From: Lysobacter niastensis | Lineage (GTDB): Bacteria; Pseudomonadota; Gammaproteobacteria; Xanthomonadales; Xanthomonadaceae | Length of the DNA stretch: 64,000 bases | Direction of reading: 5' to 3' | Assembly (NCBI RefSeq): GCF_015453285.1 | Contig: NZ_JADLZT010000010.1 | Coordinates: 62,001 to 126,000 of the forward strand | Shown: one piece after another, positions 60,501 to 64,000 of the stretch | Numbering within the stretch: position 1 is the first letter of the stretch | How the letters are laid out: each line of letters begins with the position of its first letter | Position numbers and translations under genes: made by a program | The notes under the pieces: model-generated | Databases searched by the model: none | What the model was told of the DNA's origin: nothing | The model's input: only the letters and a program-made list of their open reading frames with translations

Positions 60501-61854
60501 CTTCATAGCCGATCGCGACCTGCTGGTCGCCAAGCGCCTTGGCTCGGGTACCCACTGCCGTGCCCACGCGGCCTGCAGCGGTATCGGTGCCGAGCGCAAC
60601 GCCGCCATAGGACTCTTCACCGAAATTGGTGGAACCGAATGCGTTGGCGCTGGACAGGTATCCGATTGCAACCGAATACACGTAGGACGCCTTGGACTGC
60701 GAACCGATCGCGACATTGCCGAAGTCGCCCGGGTTGGCCAACTGGCCGGCCGTTGATGCGTAGCCCAGCGCGACGCTTTGTTGAGAGTACACACTCGCCC
60801 CCACACCGACTGCGGTGCCCTGGCCGACGAAATCCGCACCGCCAGCCGTGCTTGCAATGCGCCCGACGCGCGCACCCGCGCCCAACGCCGTGGACTCGTG
60901 GCCATTGACCGACGAGGAGTCACCCACGGCGGTGGTGCTGGTGCCATTGGCCTGGCTGAGCCCGCCAATGGCCACGCTCCAGGTGCCGAGGGCGCGGGTG
61001 GCCGAGCCGATCGCGATCGACTCATAGCCATTCGCCAGGCTCGACTGGCCCATGGCGACGCCGTTGGTGTTCGTCGCGGATGCGCCGTAGCCGACGGCCG
61101 AACTCTTGGTACCGGTGGCGGTCGTGTTGTAGCCCAACGCCGTGCTGCCCAGGCTCATTGCGAAGCTGTTGCCGCCGATCGCGGTGGCATAGTTGGCGAG
61201 CGTGTTGCTCTGGAAGCCGACCGCGGTGCTTTCCAGACCGAGCGAGGCGCTGCGAACGCCAAAGGCCATGCTGTTGTCATCGAGCGCAAACGCACCGTCT
61301 CCGATGCCGATCGCGCTGGTGCCGAGCGACGTCGCGCCGGTTCCGATCGCGATGGTGTTGATATTGGCCGCCGACGCCGCCGAGCCGATCGCGGTGGCAT
61401 TGCCACCCGTGGCCGAGGTCACGTCATTGCCGATACTCATGTTGCCACTCGCGCCGCCACCCAGGTTGACGTGGCCGCTGTTGACGCTGAGCACGCCGCC
61501 CAGGCTGAGCGAGTTGGCGTCCGAGCCGCTACCGTAGAACAGTACGCGGCTGGTCTGAGTGGAGGCATCGGCGGTGCCGCAACGCACGGCATCGGATACC
61601 GGCGTCACCGCGGCGGTGCCGTCATCGTGCACGGCGACGCAGTCCGCGTCGGTGCCATCGCTGATATAGACGCCCTCGCCGGCCTTTGCGGCGCCCGATG
61701 ACAGCATCAGTACCAGCGCAATCGCGAGGGGATGCCGGGCCAGCGATGCGCGTGCGGCTCCGGTCGTGCCGACGGTGTCGCTGCTGGCCAGTTCCGACGC
61801 CACGACCACCTGGCCGAGCGCCGCGTTCCAAACCTTGCTGTAGATCTTGTTCAC
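57511..61854 (-). CDS. YadA-like trimeric autotransporter adhesin
   Basis: This is a type Vc secreted adhesin of 1447 residues. The extended signal peptide begins MNKIYSKVWNAALGQVVVAS and leads to a hydrophobic core (LAIALVLMLSS) near residues 40-55. The head is a long run of YadA-type beta-roll repeats (AIGTGATS, SVALGYASTAG-like units). There are four neck motifs (ATDAVNVAQL, ATDAVNKGQL, LQAVNFEQL, ATDAANVGQM). The C-terminal stalk and beta-barrel anchor run from about residue 1360 to a final GVGFGVDL. Two Asp/Gly loops resemble calcium-binding sites. The GTG at 61854 has AGAGGA at 8-nt spacing and begins the signal peptide. Confidence 0.95.
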   Translation of the reverse strand: MNKIYSKVWNAALGQVVVASELASSDTVGTTGAARASLARHPLAIALVLMLSSGAAKAGEGVYISDGTDADCVAVHDDGTAAVTPVSDAVRCGTADASTQTSRVLFYGSGSDANSLSLGGVLSVNSGHVNLGGGASGNMSIGNDVTSATGGNATAIGSAASAANINTIAIGTGATSLGTSAIGIGDGAFALDDNSMAFGVRSASLGLESTAVGFQSNTLANYATAIGGNSFAMSLGSTALGYNTTATGTKSSAVGYGASATNTNGVAMGQSSLANGYESIAIGSATRALGTWSVAIGGLSQANGTSTTAVGDSSSVNGHESTALGAGARVGRIASTAGGADFVGQGTAVGVGASVYSQQSVALGYASTAGQLANPGDFGNVAIGSQSKASYVYSVAIGYLSSANAFGSTNFGEESYGGVALGTDTAAGRVGTAVGTRAKALGDQQVAIGYEAGQFATPDGTLNNSVNNAAVGAQAGQKVDGFGNVAMGGDGAMTQGAIDKNDIAGAGSDVFGNDNVGIGTLAGQHVTGNDNIALGRAAGSGVAVPVDSNGDGIIDINDDPLITTLTVDDTVAIGNGALANQDRAMALGTNAKVTVTDGVAIGSGSLASTAAGAIGFDPSTGLPSTNTGSAWVSTLGAVSIGADANGDGVFESTRQVSGVAAGTQATDAVNVAQLQAAQAEATSHYASVNDGGTAGGNWANDGAIGINSAAIGVNAAAIGDDSAAVGSSSVAVGSQSVTFGYQSNALGNQSMAMGGQSFALGAGSVALGYTSTAVGDYSIAQGYGAAAGNFRDIAIGYMAASDAGSTVIGQGAYGNGQSVAAGWNARANGGVSVAIGFNAKTTGAYGIAVGINTEAYVGAVAMGNGSLATDYGASAINAVARGRYSTAMGYGAKAMTHYSVALGAASVASGQSTVAIGGNFDAYTSAAATGAFGVALGAGSTSTARYATGLGTHSLAGKDLQSATNADFTTAVGGEAWATEDGASVLGYNSYAQAVNSTVLGSNAWTTKGATNSVVLGAGSLADRANTVSVGADNNWTDAAGVVHAAIDRQITNVAAGTEATDAVNKGQLDDAIATVGGNVGVLDAAAVKYDDSTTKDAITLGGAEGTVLNNVKAGTSALQAVNFEQLSSVAALLGGGVESYGNGLFGSPAYAIQGSTYGNVGDAFAAVDGLLGSLTTRVFNLEQAPGLGLPMGDGAGLAIGEGSHAQDGRDTAYGTGARVDADGSTAVGSNTSISAAATNAVAVGADASVTAASGTAVGQGASVSAQGAVALGQGSVADQANTVSVGSATQQRRVTNVATGTSATDAANVGQMQAGDAQAVATARAYTDTTATQTLTRANTYTDGRFQALSDQFTGLSNEIGMRLGKQDERIDRQGAMNAAMMNMAMNAANTRSERGRLGVGAGWQNGESALSVGYSKAIGERASFSIGGAFSSDDQSAGVGFGVDL

Positions 61855-62060
61855 GTAGTTTTCCTCTCGCGGATATCGGGCCCGGATGGCGCTCTGGCCA
61901 GTCGTCGGAAGCCCGTTTCCCCTGAAGTCAGCGACGCAACCGCCCGCTCCGGCGCCGATGGAGCCAGATGACAGGTGCATTGCTTCGCTGACGGCGGATT
62001 TCGAAGGCAGAGACCGAGGAGATACGCCTCCCCGGTCGACTCACCTGCCGTGCGGTGCGA

Positions 62061-64000
62061 TCAGAACGCGGCCAGGACGTACTCGTCCGCGGAGGCCTTG
62101 GTGTTCACCACCAGCACGTAGTAATTGCCTGCCGCCGGATTGGTCAGCATCACCGTTTCGGCGGTACCGGCCTTGTCCGACTTGAAGTCGTAGTCGGTGG
62201 TCGTCGGCGCCGCATCGCGCTTGACGTAAATGGCCACGTCGCTGGTGCTGGTGCCGCCGTAGGTGCGGAAGTTGATGCTGGCCTTGCCGGCCGGCACGTT
62301 GCTCAGCAGGAACAGGTTGCTACTACCCGCGGTCGTGTTGAAGACCGGGCTCTTGCTGGCGACGGTGATCTGGCGCGCCGAACGGTTTGTCAGCACAGTC
62401 GCCGGGTCCGGCGTCACTACGCCCTTGGCCATCAGCACCGCCGCATTGGCGTCGACGATGCCCACGCCCATCGGGTATGGCGGCGTCACCGCAGACGGGA
62501 AGCTGCGCGCGGTCTTGGTCAGCACCTGGCGCACCAGGGCCGGCGTCAGCGCCGGCTGGCCGGCGGCCACCGCGGTGCTCTGGATCAGCGCGACCACGCC
62601 CGCCACGTGCGGCGAAGCCATCGACGTGCCGACATAGCCGGCATAGATGTCGCCGCCATCGGCGCTGGCCACCGGAGTGGTGGTGCCGCTGTTGAGCGTG
62701 GACCAGATGACGTTGCTGGCATCCAGCGCCGTGCCGCTGGCCGTGGCGCCGCCGCCCGGTGCGGACAGGGTCACGTTGAGGCCGTAGTTGGAGTAGTACG
62801 CACGCGAGGCGTCGACGCCGGTGGCACCGACGGTGATCACGCCCGCGCAGGACGCCGGCGTCTTGCTCGATGCATCGGCGTTGTTGTTGCCCGCGGCCAC
62901 GACGACGGTAGTGCCGCGTGAAATCGCGCCGTTGATGGCCAGCTGCGTGACCGAGGTGGACAGGCAGGTGCCCGAACCACCCAGGCTCATGTTGATCACT
63001 TCGGCGGGGTCATTGTTGACCGGCACGCCCGGCACGGTGCCGCCCGAGGCCCAGGTGATGGCATCGGCGATGTCGGAGGTCAGGCCGCCGCAATGACCGA
63101 GCACGCGCACCGGCATGACCTTGGCGTTGTAGGCCACGCCCGCGACGCCCTTCGCATTGTTGGTCACCGCTGCGATCGTGCCGGCCACGTGAGTGCCATG
63201 CCAGGAGCTGTTGCTCGAGCCACCGCACCAGGCCATCGTGCTGTCGACCCAATCGCCGGGGTCGTGCGCGTCAGCGTCACGGCCGCCGCCGTCGCCGGCC
63301 ACGTTCGGGTTCTGCGGGTCCTGGCCGTAGGCGCTGATGAAGTCGTAGCCCGGCACGATGTTGGCGGCGAGGTCGCCGTGATCGACATAGCCGGTGTCCA
63401 GCACGGCCACGACCACACCTGCGCCATTGGGCGTCGGCACCGTGTTGCCGGCATTGGTGATCGCTGCACTCCAGGCCTTCGGCATGTTGATGCCGCCGGC
63501 GCTGTTCGGCGGAGCGCCGGCACCGATGGCGCCGGAGACATTGCGGTAGTGCCACTGCAGCGTGCCGTAGTGGTTGTCGTTTGGATTGAAGTCCACCGCC
63601 TGCATCATCAGGTCCGGTTCGGCGTAGGCGACAGCCGGATCGGAACGCAGCTGCGCGAGCAGCGCATTGGCTTCGGCGGCGTCGAGCTTGCGCGACAGTT
63701 TGATGACGTCGGCACCGACGCCCATCTTGCGAACGTACTGTGAGGTGAGCCCGACGGCGACGCCGTTGGCGCCCATCTTCAGGCCGGCCACGCCGGCGCG
63801 CTGGGCATGAGTGTTGAACGAACTCATGATGGCAGCCTGCGTGCGCGGGGCGGCGGCGCCATCCTTGTAGCGGACGATGAAGCGGTCGAACTGGGTCTGC
63901 ACGCGCTCGGCAACGAGGCCTTTGACACGCGGCGCCGCGGAAGACGGAGCAGCGTTGCCCGGGGTTGCAGACAGCACGCCGACGACGGCAACCGCCAACG
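62061..64000 (-). CDS. Secreted subtilisin-like serine protease (S8), 5' truncated
   Basis: This is a secreted peptidase running off the right edge; only the end of its signal peptide (VGVLSATPGNAA) is inside. A propeptide of I9 type follows (FIVRYKDGAA to AVAYAEPDLM). The catalytic triad is D at codon 63396-63398 (AVLDTGYVDHGD), H at 63198-63200 (WHGTHVAGTIAA) and S at 62622-62624 (GTSMASPHVAGV). A prepeptidase C-terminal domain (about 62061-62400; YVLVVNTKASADEYVLAAF) ends the protein. Xanthomonadaceae secrete such enzymes by the type II route. It lies upstream of the autotransporter on the same strand, with a 206-nt gap in which no feature was recognised. Confidence 0.95.
   Translation of the reverse strand, partial: LAVAVVGVLSATPGNAAPSSAAPRVKGLVAERVQTQFDRFIVRYKDGAAAPRTQAAIMSSFNTHAQRAGVAGLKMGANGVAVGLTSQYVRKMGVGADVIKLSRKLDAAEANALLAQLRSDPAVAYAEPDLMMQAVDFNPNDNHYGTLQWHYRNVSGAIGAGAPPNSAGGINMPKAWSAAITNAGNTVPTPNGAGVVVAVLDTGYVDHGDLAANIVPGYDFISAYGQDPQNPNVAGDGGGRDADAHDPGDWVDSTMAWCGGSSNSSWHGTHVAGTIAAVTNNAKGVAGVAYNAKVMPVRVLGHCGGLTSDIADAITWASGGTVPGVPVNNDPAEVINMSLGGSGTCLSTSVTQLAINGAISRGTTVVVAAGNNNADASSKTPASCAGVITVGATGVDASRAYYSNYGLNVTLSAPGGGATASGTALDASNVIWSTLNSGTTTPVASADGGDIYAGYVGTSMASPHVAGVVALIQSTAVAAGQPALTPALVRQVLTKTARSFPSAVTPPYPMGVGIVDANAAVLMAKGVVTPDPATVLTNRSARQITVASKSPVFNTTAGSSNLFLLSNVPAGKASINFRTYGGTSTSDVAIYVKRDAAPTTTDYDFKSDKAGTAETVMLTNPAAGNYYVLVVNTKASADEYVLAAF

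Noticed and set aside
57409-60756. Plus-strand open frame of 1115 codons opposite the autotransporter
   Set aside because: It mirrors the repetitive minus-strand head domain codon for codon; no start signal or family resemblance.

Overview
The window is GC-rich chromosomal DNA from a gammaproteobacterium, most likely a Xanthomonadaceae member of the Lysobacter, Luteimonas or Xanthomonas group. The evidence is the gene order (fliPQR-flhBAFG-fliA-cheYZA-motCD-parC), the pilGHIJ-chpA cluster beside gshB-tonB, a subtilisin-type secreted protease with a prepeptidase C-terminal domain, and Xanthomonad-style short palindromic repeats. No tRNA, rRNA, prophage, transposase or CRISPR array is visible. 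The genus is an inference.

Region 1 (1-15039, + strand) is the distal part of a flagellar and chemotaxis operon. It holds the export gate (fliP partial, fliQ, fliR, flhB, flhA), placement and number control (flhF, flhG), the flagellar sigma factor (fliA), cheY-cheZ-cheA, a second-type stator pair (motC-motD), and a ParC-like ATPase with a CheW-domain partner that may tether polar chemotaxis arrays. Many genes overlap by 1-17 nt. The main gaps, after fliQ and after fliA, carry copies of one palindromic repeat family.

Region 2 (15165-20531, +) is a second chemotaxis set: STAS protein, CheY-like regulator, a second CheA, CheW and a soluble double-PAS receptor ending in a CheR-docking-type pentapeptide. 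No cheR, cheD or cheB follows. pcm comes next.

Region 3 (21342-34362, - strand) is the type IV pilus Chp pathway, transcribed from a good sigma-70 promoter at 34416-34444: pilG, pilH, pilI, pilJ, a 2134-residue chpA with a long ERLEA-repeat rod, a chpB that has lost the CheB catalytic residues and gained a pentapeptide-repeat-like insert, chpC, and a coupled NagX-like membrane acyltransferase. Divergent from it is gshB-tonB, as at the P. aeruginosa pilG locus.

Region 4 (36548-56893) is mixed housekeeping: tsaB, a YoaA/DinG-type helicase, a TPR-type lipoprotein, PBP1B, a GT2-GT4 fusion glycosyltransferase, a membrane-anchored TPR protein, RelA, two tandem small secreted paralogues, HrpA, Dps, RecQ and a PilZ protein. 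A 265-bp element with 33-bp inverted arms enclosing two further hairpins lies exactly between the lipoprotein gene and the helicase gene.

Region 5 (56913-64000, -) is surface and secreted: a DUF4019-like periplasmic protein, a 1447-residue YadA-like trimeric autotransporter and the 5'-truncated S8 protease.

The strongest candidates for a second look are the structured element at 39377-39641, the rebuilt ChpB, the repeat rod in ChpA, and the receptor set without local adaptation enzymes.
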